A stretch of DNA of 64,000 nucleotides, from NCBI RefSeq assembly GCF_038396675.1, contig NC_088924.1, positions 33,598,501 to 33,662,500 of the forward strand. The letters are read 5' to 3'. The position numbers and the translations under genes were made by a program. The DNA comes from Hydra vulgaris. Lineage: Eukaryota > Cnidaria > Hydrozoa > Anthoathecata > Hydridae. The notes below the pieces were generated by a model. It saw only the letters and a list, made by a program, of their open reading frames with translations, did no database searches and was not told the DNA's origin. Every line of letters starts with the position of its first letter. Position 1 is the stretch's first letter. Below, one piece after another: positions 24,645-34,804 of this stretch.

Positions 24645-25897
24645 ACTAAAATTTAACGACTTAAGTTGAATTATCTCAACAAAATGGTATCCGAGCGATC
24701 TAAAATTTGGTGGTTGATTTCTTTCCAACTATATAAATGTTCTTGCGAAAATAAAATAAATTTATCATTTTTATATCTTGAGTTATTCGCTTTATTAATT
24801 ATTTGGTAAAGTAAAAAGACAAAAATGGGCAGAAAAACCCCTCGACGAAATGGTCAAAACAGACTACTTTAGAGCAGTATAACTTTTTTCTCAATTTCAA
24901 CAAGTGTCTCATTTTTTCTAGAACTATTTTCTGGATTGTTCTCTCTTTGAAAAAGTGGTTTTTATTAACTTGTGTTAAATTAGAAAAAAATTATGACCTC
25001 CTCAACTTTGGAAAAAATCATAAAATTGCTAAAATATGCCAAAATGAAACTAACTGTAGCATTATTCTATCTTGATCTCTTTGTAGTTGCACTAGTTAAT
25101 TCTTTATAAATGTTGTATGACCTTGTTCCTTTATGGGAGAAGCATCCCCATATTCCAACTGGTCCTCCTCTGCTTTGTATACTTGGTACACAAAAACACT
25201 TATTGAACTTTTCACCAGCCAGCCTCTTGATGATTAATCTTGACTTGCAATTTATTACCTCAAATTGAATTCGTTGCTGGAAATAACTTTGGCGTAGTCT
25301 TCTACAGACCAGTGAAGTCTTTCTCAACACCACTTTAATCTTTTTATGCGACCAGAGACACGCAAAAGTGGTTTTCAAGCAGCGACATAGCAATCTAAGT
25401 CTTACTTATTTAGGCATCTTCGTGCAGTCCATGTAGTGAACCCTTCAGCAAGTTCGTGGTAAGAAATTTTAGTGTCTTGTCTAACCTTTTGATAGAGATA
25501 ACTTTGGGTTCTTGAAGCTAGCTTTAAAGGCCTACCAAGCTTTGGTAAATCTTTAACATCATTATGTAGCTTGTGGTTTTTCAACGTTGTTTGTACACAT
25601 TTAAGCAAAACATTGCACATTCGAGCTATTTCTCGTTGGCTTTTTGTTTTATCTTTTAGTAGACCTACAATTTGTCATCGTACCTTGTCTGAAACAGTTT
25701 TTCTGCCCATTTTTGTCTTTTTACTTTACCAAATAAATAATAAAGCGAATAACTCAAGATATAAAAATGATAAATTTTCCAACTATATAAACTTCGCAAG
25801 AACATTTATATAGTTGGAAAGAAATCAACCACCAAATTTTAGATCGCTCGGATAACATTTTGTTGAGATAATTCAACTTAAGTCGTTAAACTTTAGT
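24645..25897 (-). mobile_element. Tc1-like element with about 190-bp inverted ends
   Basis: 24645-24838 and about 25697-25897 are long inverted repeats sharing, for example, TTTAACGACTTAAGTTGAAT and ATCTAAAATTTGGTGGTTGA. The repeats run into the first codons of the transposase, so ATGGGCAGAAAAAC is present at both inner edges (24825 on plus, 25710 on minus). Total length about 1.25 kb. Confidence 0.75.
25000..25710 (-). pseudogene. Tc1-like transposase relic
   Basis: Starting at M 25710 (MGRKTVSDKVR, then a stop), the protein shows the paired-like helix-turn-helix of Tc1 transposases: IVGLLKDKTKSQREIARMCN, then LGRPLKLASRTQSYLYQKVR (25402-25620). After a frame change, 25067-25393 has CLWSHKKIKVVLRKTSLVCR and GGPVGIWGCFSHKGTRSYNI, equal to the GGGSVMVWGCFS block that precedes the second catalytic Asp. 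The C-terminal end is missing or unrecognisable. Confidence 0.75.
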
Positions 25898-26129
25898 TGA
25901 CTCAATATTTTTGCTACATTAGAGATACAGGTATGTTCTAATTAAAATAATAACTCCTCAAGACTGGTTAACCTAACAAGTTCTAATTATATACCATTCG
26001 ATAGAGAATCGATTATTTAAAACATTTACTACGCTTTTAATTGTATTATTTAGTTGGCTTCAAAGATAATTGTGAAAAAAACAAAAATTTCACACAATCA
26101 GAGTAGTGACTCTATATTTATGCAATCCA

Positions 26130-26219
<90 letters not shown>

Positions 26220-26307
26220 CATGTCAGTGTATTCTACAAATAGAGTGCTCAATGTTTTTAAAGAACAGAGCAATAATAAAGTAGTAAAAACACTTATCTA
26301 TCTTTTA

Positions 26308-26350
26308 TCTTCAACATAATGTTTCACCATCAGTAGGTTCATCAGAAAGA
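26308..26350 (-). ncRNA. hammerhead ribozyme, type I fold (copy 2, minus strand)
   Basis: On the minus strand: stem I TCTTT, core CTGATGA, stem II ACC/GGT around a 7-nt loop, core GAA, stem III ACA/TGT around TTA, unpaired T at the cleavage site, and stem I GAAGA (4 Watson-Crick pairs and one G-U). All invariant core bases are present. Stems I and II differ from copy 1 but still pair. Confidence 0.72.
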
Positions 26351-26355
26351 ACCCT

Positions 26356-26398
26356 TCTTCCTGATAAACCTACTGATGGTAAAACATTATGTTGAAGA
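26356..26398 (+). ncRNA. hammerhead ribozyme, damaged core (copy 2, plus strand)
   Basis: Stem I TCTTC/GAAGA is 5 perfect pairs, stem II ACC/GGT and stem III ACA/TGT are intact. The core is mutated in two invariant positions: CTGATAA instead of CTGATGA, and AAA instead of GAA. It is expected to be inactive. Confidence 0.65.
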
Positions 26399-26424
26399 TA
26401 AAAGATAGGTAAGTGTTTTTAGTA

Positions 26425-26545
<121 letters not shown>

Positions 26546-26582
26546 TATATATAATATATATATATATATATATAATATATAT

Positions 26583-26717
<135 letters not shown>

Positions 26718-26860
26718 ACGACTAAAAAGCTCCAAATTCCTCAAACATAACCTATTCTTCACAGGATTCGTCTGCTTTTTAAAACCTTTTTAACTAAACA
26801 ATGCAATGCAATGGTTACTGATCCATCAAAATTAGGAATACTAAACTTCTGTTTATGTAC

Positions 26861-26956
26861 GTGTTTATTTGAGCGTGTTTATTTGAGCGTGTTTATTTGA
26901 GCGTGTTTATGTACGTGTTTATTTGAGCGTGTTTACTTGTACATGTTTATTTGAGC
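26861..26956. repeat. 14-bp tandem repeat GTGTTTATTTGAGC
   Basis: About six consecutive, slightly varied copies of GTGTTTATTTGAGC with inserted GTAC or TTGTACAT steps. Confidence 0.75.
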
Positions 26957-27663
26957 AACTCTTTATTCTTGGAACAAGCTTTTTTAATTGATCTGAAAAA
27001 GTTTTGTATTTGAATGAGGGACATCTATCAAGTACTTAAAATTTAACTGTATCATTTCCTATATGTATTAAAGAATGGACATTGTAAACTAGTTGATCCT
27101 TACCGTAAAGTTCACCAAATAACTGCACAAAATAAGTAACTGATATTTTTTCAACAAAATAAAACATTATAAAATTAGAACTGCAACTGAAAGTACTAAA
27201 AAGTTTGAATAGATTTTTGGCTAAATCATCCCCTTTAAACAACTGGCCCAGTGTATACTAAAAAAAGTCTAAGTTCAGTTGCTTTCCATTATCTAATTAA
27301 GACCTTGGTTTTCATGGAATGTAACGACATATCTGGAACAATCCGCCAGATAAAGTATTGACTGTAATCTGAAACAATTTACAACATTTGGGTCATTTAA
27401 CCATAAGTTGATGATTCTTTCTATACTCCTAAGCATACTAAATGTATAAAGTCTGAAGGAAACTTTGTCACCGTGTCAAAATTTAATTCCATTTAAAACA
27501 CCACTAAGATGTTCAGAATGCTTTTGACGACAAATATCTGAATCAGTGCTTAAAATTGATGAAATATGTGGGAGTACTATCTTGCCACACCACTCTCCTT
27601 TCTGAACACAACGCTTACATCAGTTATAAACATTTTGCCTCTAATACAATTAACAAATGCTCT

Positions 27664-27865
27664 ATGTTTTTTTTTTATTTTTTTTTATTTTTTAGGTGCC
27701 CCAAGAAGTCCTAACGGTCTTGTCACAGAGCACCGCGGAAGTGCATTTAACCAGGAAGTTCACGCCTCCTTCCTTACCATGACGCGAAAATATGTCCAGA
27801 GCTCGTTTCGAACCTGGGTCTCCTGCTTATAAAGCAAGCGTTCTAACCACTACGCCACGGCCGCA
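27664..27865 (-). mobile_element. tRNA-derived SINE
   Basis: On the minus strand the head begins GCGGCCGTGGCGTAGTGGTT. TGGCGTAGTGG is a perfect tRNA A box, and GGTTCGAAACG resembles the B box. Together they form an internal RNA polymerase III promoter. An anticodon-like arm (CTTGC...GCAGG) is present. The body is GC-richer than its surroundings and the element ends in an A-rich tail (inverse at 27664-27690). It was inserted into the transposase relic between CDAPA and RAFVNC. No clear target duplication is visible. Confidence 0.8.
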
Positions 27866-27866
27866 C

Positions 27867-28004
27867 TTGCTGGTGCATCACATATGATAACAGCAAGATT
27901 GCTGGTGCATCACATATGATAACAGCAAGATTGCTGGTGCATCACATATGATAACAGCAAGATAACCAGCTCTAGCTGGTGCATCACATATGATAACAGC
28001 AAGA
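27867..28004. repeat. 32-bp tandem repeat, four copies, derived from transposase coding sequence
   Basis: Copies lie at 27867-27898, 27899-27930, 27931-27962 and 27973-28004 (first three identical, then a 10-bp spacer). The unit begins TTGCTGGTGCATCACATATG. In reverse it encodes LAVIICDAPA, the conserved Asp-containing motif of the tnp2-like transposase. Each unit has TTGCTG/CAGCAA inverted ends. Confidence 0.85.
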
Positions 28005-29581
28005 TTGATTTCATACTCAATATTTTAACAGATAAAAATCATCTTTTGGAAGAATTTTGAACTTTATCAAAAAATTATGTAGATAATCAAAAATGGAATT
28101 AGGTTTTTGGGCACCACTTTTTAAACAAATCTCTAAAAATCCAATTTGGGTCGCCCAAAATTGTGAGTCCTAGGCCTAGGCTCTAACAGCAACATTTATA
28201 AACAGCAAAAGCTTTTTGCAAATTTTATTTAAAATTTTTTACATGTATGTTTAAATTTTGTCACTATTTTAGATTTTCATTAAATAATTTCCTTCATGTA
28301 TTTTGAATATAAAATATTTATGGAGTATTATTCTCCTTTATTATCAGCTATCAAGCTGATTGAACTGACTTGATTAGCTTCAGCTTTAATTTAAAGCTAA
28401 TGAGTTTAAAGCTGAAGCTGAAATATCAGCTGCAGCCCCTAACTTACAGACAACATAGTTAATGTGATGTATATACTTTATCATTATACATGTGTTTTTT
28501 TTTATACTTGAATACTTATTTTTTTATTTTATAATTAACCCTGAGCGAGATCTCGTCTCGTTCTCGTTTCTCGTGAGAAATAGGACTTCTCGTGAGAAAC
28601 GAGAAATAGAAAATTCTCGCGAGAAGTAGAATGAGACTAAAATATTATATTATTTTCCAAATTAAAAATTATTATAATTTACAAAAGGGTAATTCCGCAT
28701 CAAATCACCCAAAATTTAGGAAATTTTGAACCATGGGTCTTCAAATTTTTTAAAAACTTCTTTGGCTGTTGCATCTTAAAAAGAAAAGTTAACACATAAA
28801 ATTTCAGCTAAAAATGTTGAGCAGTTGATAAGATACTGCAATTTTAATATTGACCTGGTTTCCAAAAATGACCCGGTTTTCATAACAATCTGAAAAAACA
28901 TTTTACTTAAAAAAATAGGAAATAAAAATGGGAAAATTATGAAAATAAACATATATAATGTTTTTTTGATGCTGAATTCAATAAATGTACTTAAAACTCT
29001 GAAATATAAATGGAACATGCTTAAAAGTTAATAAAACAACTAGTTTCTATAAACCAACTTTGGGGCCCAATATCTCAAAACACCCCTGTCAAAATTTTTT
29101 TTTTTCCTGTAATTTTTTTCAGCTGCTTATAATCTTACTAGGCAAAAAAAATCTAACTGGAAAAACAACTGAAACATATGGAACTTTAATTTCAAAGATA
29201 TATCAAATTTTCAACAAATTATTTTTAAAAACTTGTGAATAGAGTTCTGTAAAATATTAAATTTGGTTTATAGACTCCATAAAAAAACAAAAACAATTTT
29301 GTTATATTTAAGGAAGTCTTAATTATATGATAACTTAGTAATTTGATCTTAACAACTGAAAAAAACATCCTGTTTTGTTTTTATATAAAAACTGATTAAG
29401 TGTGATATTAATGTGCATTTGTTTGAAAAAAATTTTGACAACTATATTTTGTATAAGTTTATAATAACTAATTTATAAAAAGTTAAGTTATAGAACAGCA
29501 TTTATTGGTAAAATGTTATTCAAATTTTAACAAATTAACAATTTGATATATATATAGATTGTATATATATATAAATATATC

Positions 29582-29690
29582 CCCAGTGGGCACAGGACGT
29601 AAAAAAGATGTCTTTTAAACGTCTTTTGAACGTTTTGGACGTCTTTTGAACGTTCAAAAGACGTCTTATTTAGGTCCTGTGCCCACTGGG
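29582..29690. mobile_element. fold-back MITE, 109 bp (CCCAGTGGGCAC family)
   Basis: The two halves are near-complete inverted copies: it starts CCCAGTGGGCACAGGAC and ends GTCCTGTGCCCACTGGG, with GACGTCTTTTGAACGTT-type sequence repeated through the centre. A decayed relative lies at 18000-18078. Confidence 0.8.
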
Positions 29691-29864
29691 TCTATAAAGA
29701 AAATTAACAATATCAGTGTAAAAAATTATACAACAGAGGGATTCTGAAAAGGTTTGAACTATTTCTATATTAAAATTTTTTTTCTTTTGAACTGAAAATT
29801 AAGAAGGAAAGAAGAATTCTCTTTTTTTTAGGAAATACATTCATACTAAGTAATTTATCTTAAG

Positions 29865-31361
29865 ATGAGTTCTATTGGCTTAATGACATCAGATGCATGC
29901 AAAGGCCAACAAGATGTTATTGAAATTTTTAGCAATGAAGAAAAAAGAACTATATCATTACGCTGTAACATTGAACTATCAAACTTAACAATATTATGCG
30001 AAAGACATACTACAAAATATTTGAAAATGTATCCTATATGGCAGAAAGCATGCTGTGATTCATTCCATAAACATACAAAATACAAAGTAAGTAGAAGTAG
30101 AATTTAAATATTTTAATATTTATATTTTTTTAATTTGTATTTTCCAAAATATAAACAATGTTTTAAACAATTGTGCAGATAAGCTTTATACAATTCAATT
30201 ACTTTTAGAAAATCTCAAAGTAGTTACAATAAATGAATCACATGTCATGATGAGAAGTAGTATAAATATCGTTCCTGGGAAGACACTTGGCAAACCTTGT
30301 AAGCAAAAGATTGCCAGAAAAGCAGATCTTAAAGTCAGGGTGAACAAGATGAGGATTTTCTAGTATCATCATTCAAATCAAAAAGACAGGAGATCAATGA
30401 AGAACTCGATAATTTTAATATATCTCCTCTAAAATCTCATTCAAAGTCATCAAAACATATACTCTCAGAAGGAAAGCGAAAAGTTGTGCGCATCAACGAA
30501 ATGATAAGTAACGTTCATTGTTCAATGGTCCCTCAAAACTGTGTTATGAAACAAATAACATAAAAAAGAAGGCTAAAAACTTTGATAAAATTATGAGCTT
30601 GATAAAAGAAAAAATTCTATATTTTGACAAAAGGACTATTGTTCAACTTCTAACACTGGCACCCCCAAGTTGGTCAATATAAAAAGTACAAAATAACTTT
30701 GCAGTTACAGAATACCAAGCAAAAATGGCTAGACAAATTTTTAATAATCTCTCCGTTATATAAAGGTAAAGTCTTACACAAAGAAATATAAGATTCTGTT
30801 AAATTCGAGTGATTTATGTAGAACTATGCCTGGAAAAAAAGATTATGTTAGCATTCAAAAGAACATCCATAAACAAAAAAAAAATGCTTTTGTGTAATTT
30901 AAAGGAACTATATGCATTATACAAAGAAAACAATCCAGAAATACAAATAAGTTACTCAAAATTTGCTTCACTTAAACCAAAGTGGTGCATTTTGCCAGAT
31001 GCAAGTGGAAAAACATTCTGTTTGTGTTAGTTTTTGTCACCAAAATGCTATATTGCTAGTAGATGCTTTAAGTATTGGACTAAAGTATAGGGATTTACTT
31101 TCAAACACCGTTTGCTCAGTAGAAAACAAAGAATGCATGCTTTCACAGTGTGATAATTGTCCTGGTAAAGAACTCCTTACCAAATATTTGAATGAGATTT
31201 TTGGAGAACACGAATATGATTTTGAGATACACTACAAGCAATGGCAAACTACACCCAGAAAAAGTAGAACAAATCATCTTAATCAGAGAAAACATTGTCT
31301 TGTTGGAAAAGTTTGGCAAAAAAATTCTGAATTAATATTTGAAAAAGTTGTTTACCTTTGA
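29865..31361 (+). pseudogene. transposon-encoded multi-exon protein, unresolved family
   Basis: A first exon 29865-30087 starts MSSIGLMTSDACKGQQDVIE and ends before a good donor (AAAGTAAGTAG at about 30088). A second exon probably follows the acceptor TTGTGCAG at about 30178. Later parts (30850-31361) read NLKELYALYKENNPEIQISY, SKFASLKPKWCILPDASGKT, CVSFCHQNAILLVDAL, ECMLSQCDNCPGKELL. I recall similar proteins (LYxxFKEENPxxKIxxSKFxxLRPKxCV, then a Cys-rich CxxxxCxxC block) as repeated, transposon-linked predicted proteins of cnidarians and insects. A frame change near 31020 and stops near 30560 and 30760 break it. Confidence 0.5.
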
Positions 31362-31530
31362 CAAATGTCATTCGTGTCTATTTGTCAAAACCATGTTTAC
31401 ATTTTTTTTTTACTTGGATTTTAATAAATTTGTTTTCAAAAATTGTTAATTTTCTCGTCTCGTCTCGTTCTCGGTCTCACGAGAAGTACTAACTTATCGT
31501 CTCGGTCTCGTCTCGGTTTGAAAAAACCTA

Positions 31531-32789
31531 GTCTTGCTCATGGCTATTTATAATACATGGGTTTTTTTTTACTACGTGTTTTTTTATGATATTTAATACT
31601 TAAGAAAACATTGATTCTTGCGGAATATTCTTTAGATAAAAATAATATTTTCTAACATTACTCTAATCGTGGTAATAAACAAAGGTAATATTTACTCCAT
31701 TAAATTTGTCCCCCAAAATTCATGCAATTCTATCATGCATAAGTTTTTCACTAATTTTAATAAACAAAAGTTATTACCATTATTATTATAATTATATTTA
31801 CTAACCTGTCATTACTAATATTTATCAAAAATGCATTCTGGTTGTTGAAGTCACTTTTACTCATATCACTGATATTATTAATATTTTGTATATTAGTATA
31901 TTATTGTTAATAATACAATTTTAAATCAAAGTCAAAAAATTTCAATGATTAAAAAATGAGGTAGATGCATAAAAATAAAGCCATTTTTTGCATTTATATG
32001 TAAACACTTAATATTTATATCTCACGGTGGGTAAACTTTTTTAACATTTGGATCAGTAAAAACGATTTTAAAGCTTTAAATTCCCTAAATATAACCTATC
32101 CATCACAATATTCGTCTGTTTGCTCTTTTTAAATGTTTCTGACTAAACCAAAGTTTTGATTAAACTCAAAGCAGTTGTTACCATCACTAGCAGAAACAAA
32201 ACTTTATATTTTGATCATTTTAAAAATGCAAACAGTGTCTCAATGAAATAGTTACTTCATGTTTAATAGTTACTAGAACATAATATGTTCCATAAATTTA
32301 CAAAGTTCAACATATATGTTTAACATATTATGTTAAACATCTATGTTGAACTTTGTAAATTTATTTTTAAAAAATATAAAAATATTCTTTTACAATTGTT
32401 ATAAATGAGATTTTAAAACAACGTCTTTTTAATGGAGTTTCACAGTGAAAAAATACATCGAAAAAGAATTTTTTCTTTAATTACAATGTAAATATAATGT
32501 ATACAAAAACATAATGCATAAAAGTTAAATTTTTAAATTTATTTCACGCACAATACGAATTATAAATGGCAACCATCGAGTAAGTTTTGTTATGATTTTT
32601 TTAATTATCAGTTTAAACCTTTATGGAAACCTTATGGGAAATCTGTCAACTCACCAGATTCTTCGGTCCTGATAAAAACCAGATAAATCTCAATCAAATT
32701 TGCTTTATTTTTTAACCATAAGGGGCCCGTCCAGAAACCAAAACACTTACCCGTTAAAATCCCGTTCCCGTAAGCCCAGACAAAAACTA
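31531..32789. other. AT-rich interior and right part of the CCCAGCC element
   Basis: No gene is recognised. A strong hairpin lies at 32292-32364, and the GC-richer sub-terminal part with GGGCCCGTCC and ACCCGTT motifs at about 32720-32789. Confidence 0.5.
32292..32364. repeat. long near-perfect hairpin
   Basis: ATAAATTTACAAAGTTCAAC and onward is mirrored by GTTGAACTTTGTAAATTTAT, with arms of about 34 bp meeting around TTTAACATATTATGTTAAA. It may be the core of a MITE. Confidence 0.75.
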
Positions 32790-32819
32790 TACGGTACCCG
32801 TCTGTCAATGTTGGCTGGG

Positions 32820-32989
32820 TCTAAGCCAAGCCCAACATAAAAGATGCGACGTTTTATTTGTGGCATGATACTCTAACCAAAATATTTTACAGCAGAATTT
32901 TTTAACAAACTTTTATAATCAAATTATATAAAAAAAAATTTACTAAACATTTATAATCAAAATATATTAGCAGGATATTATAACAAACT
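32820..32989. other. unexplained 170-bp filler between LINE-B and the CCCAGCC element
   Basis: The LINE-B endonuclease should continue directly from the KNNKEHK codons to FCIGD, but about 170 bp of AT-rich DNA starting TCTAAGCCAAGCCCAACATA lies between. It has no match elsewhere in the window. Confidence 0.5.
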
Positions 32990-33586
32990 AAGATATTTTG
33001 TGCTCTTTGTTATTTTTTAGAAATATTTGTTTTAGGTGATTTGAAAAGTTTTTTATATCACCTTCAGGTGGTCTGTAACAGGTAGGCACCAGTATATTTT
33101 TTAATTTTTTGTTTATTATTTCAATCCTAAAGACCTCATCATCGGCATCAGAAACCGAAAGATCATCTTAATTTTAGTAGTCAGATCATTATGAATATGT
33201 CATAATTCCACCTCTTCGTTTTTGAACTTTTCGCTCATAAGATATTAGGTTGTAGTTCGTAAATATTAGGTTTGAATTTATTCTGGATGATTCGTCAGAA
33301 CACCAAGTTTCTGTTTAAGCAAATCATATTGAACAAATAGTTACATTCTATAAGAAAATGTTTTAGTTTGTCAATATTGTTAATTATACTTCTTATATTT
33401 ATGTGTATCACCGTAAAGTTACTGTTTAATGATTTCAATTCATTTTTAAAAATTCAAAAACCGCGAGTTAAAATTATTTTCATTAAAAAATGCAAATCTG
33501 GATCGTAAGAGTTATTAAGTAAAAAGTTATTAGCCGATTTGAAAACATTAAATTGTTGCGTTTCGTAATCTATTTTTTATTTAGCC
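32990..33586 (-). pseudogene. LINE-B ORF2, N-terminal endonuclease part
   Basis: From M at about 33586 (MAK) the minus strand reads a relative of the intact ORF2: NFLLNNSYDPDLHFL, VIHINIRSIINNIDKLKHFL, then ETWCSDESSRINSNLIFTNY (catalytic Glu), ERKVQKRRGGIMTYS and CYRPPEGDIKNFSNHLK. Single stops and a frame change occur. It stops at about 32990; the next residues (FCIGDIN) lie 9.4 kb away at 23600, across the nested insertion. Confidence 0.75.
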
Positions 33587-33751
33587 ATTAGTTAAGAGAA
33601 TTAACTTTGTTTTGATCGCTTAGACATAGGTAAAACTTTTTCTTAATTGTACGCGAAAATTTTCTTATTTTCTAAATTCGCGACAAAAAACTTTATTAAA
33701 TTTAATTGTTGCGTATTTACCTTTGTTGCGAAGATTTTTAACTTACTTCTT

Positions 33752-33981
33752 CCATTCATTCACAAGTATCATGGAGACTTTAACTATTTATTTTTGCCAG
33801 ATTTAGCAAGTTCTCATTATTTTAAAGATTCTCTAAATTGGATGAACCAATATGTCTATTACGTTGATAAAAATCTAATCCCCCAAATGTGCCTTAAGCA
33901 CAACCAATTGAAAACTTTTGGGGACATTTGGCATAGAAGGTTTACGAGGGAGGCAAGCTTAAACAGAGAAAGTTTTGATTG
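33752..33981 (+). pseudogene. mariner transposase, second part
   Basis: Continues the protein cut at 20670: LPFIHKYHGDFNYLFLPDLA, SSHYFKDSLNWMNQYVYYVD, then FGDIWHRRFTREASLNRE. LPDLASSHY carries the third catalytic Asp of mariner transposases, and the following block is the normal C-terminal region (usually PIENFW). Together with 20158-20670 it gives a nearly full transposase with frame damage. Confidence 0.8.
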
Positions 33982-34225
33982 ATCGAATTAAATTAAAACT
34001 ATAAAAAATTGATTTAAATTTTTTACAGTCGCTTATGAAAGGCGTCAGAGCAAAATTGAGATCAACGGCAGATGGTGGTGTTTTTTTATTTAAAAATAAC
34101 TTATTTTTATTAAAAGATAAATACTTTATTTTAAAAAGATATAATAAAAGTTTTTTTACATTTATAAATAAGTTATTGACGTTTTTATTTTGTGCGATAA
34201 CTTACGCATCACCCATTGTCAGGTA

Positions 34226-34372
34226 ACATCTTTAAGATTATTGAATCCTTCCTTACCGATCGTAGTATAAAAGTTGTCCTCAATGGAAAACACTCTTCTT
34301 CGTATCCTGCCACTTCAGGGGTTCCTCAAGGTTCTATCCATGGCCCTATACTCTTTTTAATTAACATGATCA
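34226..34372 (+). pseudogene. LINE-A reverse transcriptase, continuation after the mariner
   Basis: Reads GNIFKIIESFLTDRSIKVVL, NGKHSSSYPATSGVPQGSIH and GPILFLIN. SGVPQGS..GP.LFLI is the RT block that precedes the catalytic FADD. It follows on from DISKAFDKVCHAGLLHFL at 20000-20037. The copy then breaks off into a tandem repeat, so the FADD part is missing. Confidence 0.8.
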
Positions 34373-34378
34373 TTCAAA

Positions 34379-34475
34379 CAAGTTGATTATGATTGATTGA
34401 TGACACTATTCTTTGATTATGATTGATTATGATGACACTATTCATTGATTATGATTGATTGATTACACTATTCTT
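34379..34475. repeat. tandem repeat, about 31-34 bp period
   Basis: Three imperfect copies of TTGATTATGATTGATTGATG followed by ACACTATTC lie between the end of LINE-A and the next LINE fragment. Confidence 0.75.
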
Positions 34476-34646
34476 TGCATTGTAATTCTTCAAAAATTCT
34501 GATAAACATTTTTCTGAGTCTTGCATATTAAAATCACCAACAAGTATAAATTTATTATATTTTAGCGAATAAAAATCAATAGAAAAACCAATGTTTAGTA
34601 AATAATAAATATCATCTTGGCTTGGAGGAATCGTCATCCAAGCCAA
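34449..34646 (-). pseudogene. LINE endonuclease fragment (LINE-G)
   Basis: WMTIPPSQDDIYYLLNIGFS, then DFYSLKYNKFILVGDFNMQD and SEFLKNYNAKN match the endonuclease segment from the RPPSQ block to the GDFN Asp region of another LINE family common in cnidarians. No reverse transcriptase follows on the minus strand below 34449, so the copy is truncated. Confidence 0.65.
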
Positions 34647-34804
34647 TGTGATAGTTACTAGATATTGTTACTAGATATGTTACTAATATCAACCATTTTG
34701 TTTGCTTTAAATTAACTTCAATATATTTCAATGTCTTCATTAAACTTAAAATGGTCTTATTTAACATTTATTGACGTATGCAAATTTTATTTTATATACA
34801 AGTA

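Larger units (their letters stand above)
27020..28060 (-). pseudogene. second CACTA-like (tnp2-type) transposase relic, hit by a SINE
   Basis: Reading downwards on the minus strand: LAVIICDAPA (28004-27867, expanded as a 32-bp tandem repeat), then after the SINE RAFVNCIRGKM and a CVQKGEW-like Cys block (about 27660-27580). These are followed by a KPRS segment (about 27310) and FGELYGKDQLVYNVHSLIHI at 27060-27140. The parts follow the order of the better preserved transposase at 9010-10960. Stops and frame changes are frequent. The missing N-terminal part may lie beyond the TCTCGT-rich insertion. Confidence 0.55.
28545..31530 (+). mobile_element. DNA element with TCTCGT-rich ends
   Basis: At 28545-28640 and 31450-31530 the DNA is packed with CTCGT/ACGAG motifs, including palindromes TCTCGTGAGA and TTCTCGCGAGAA, in mirrored arrangement. 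A partial inverted match of the outermost bases (CCCTGAGCGAGA at the left, CCATGAGCAAGA inverse at the right) suggests the true ends near 28540 and 31545. A plus-strand gene relic (29865-31361) lies inside, and a fold-back MITE (29582-29690) precedes it. Target duplication unresolved; the left flank has TTAA. Confidence 0.55.

Noticed and set aside
27790..27865. tRNA gene
   Set aside because: A and B boxes are present but the B box is imperfect, the acceptor stem does not close and an A-rich-tailed body follows; it is a SINE head.
27867..28004. 32-bp repeats with inverted ends resembling a CRISPR array
   Set aside because: Three copies are directly adjacent with no spacers, the context is eukaryotic and the unit is transposase coding sequence.
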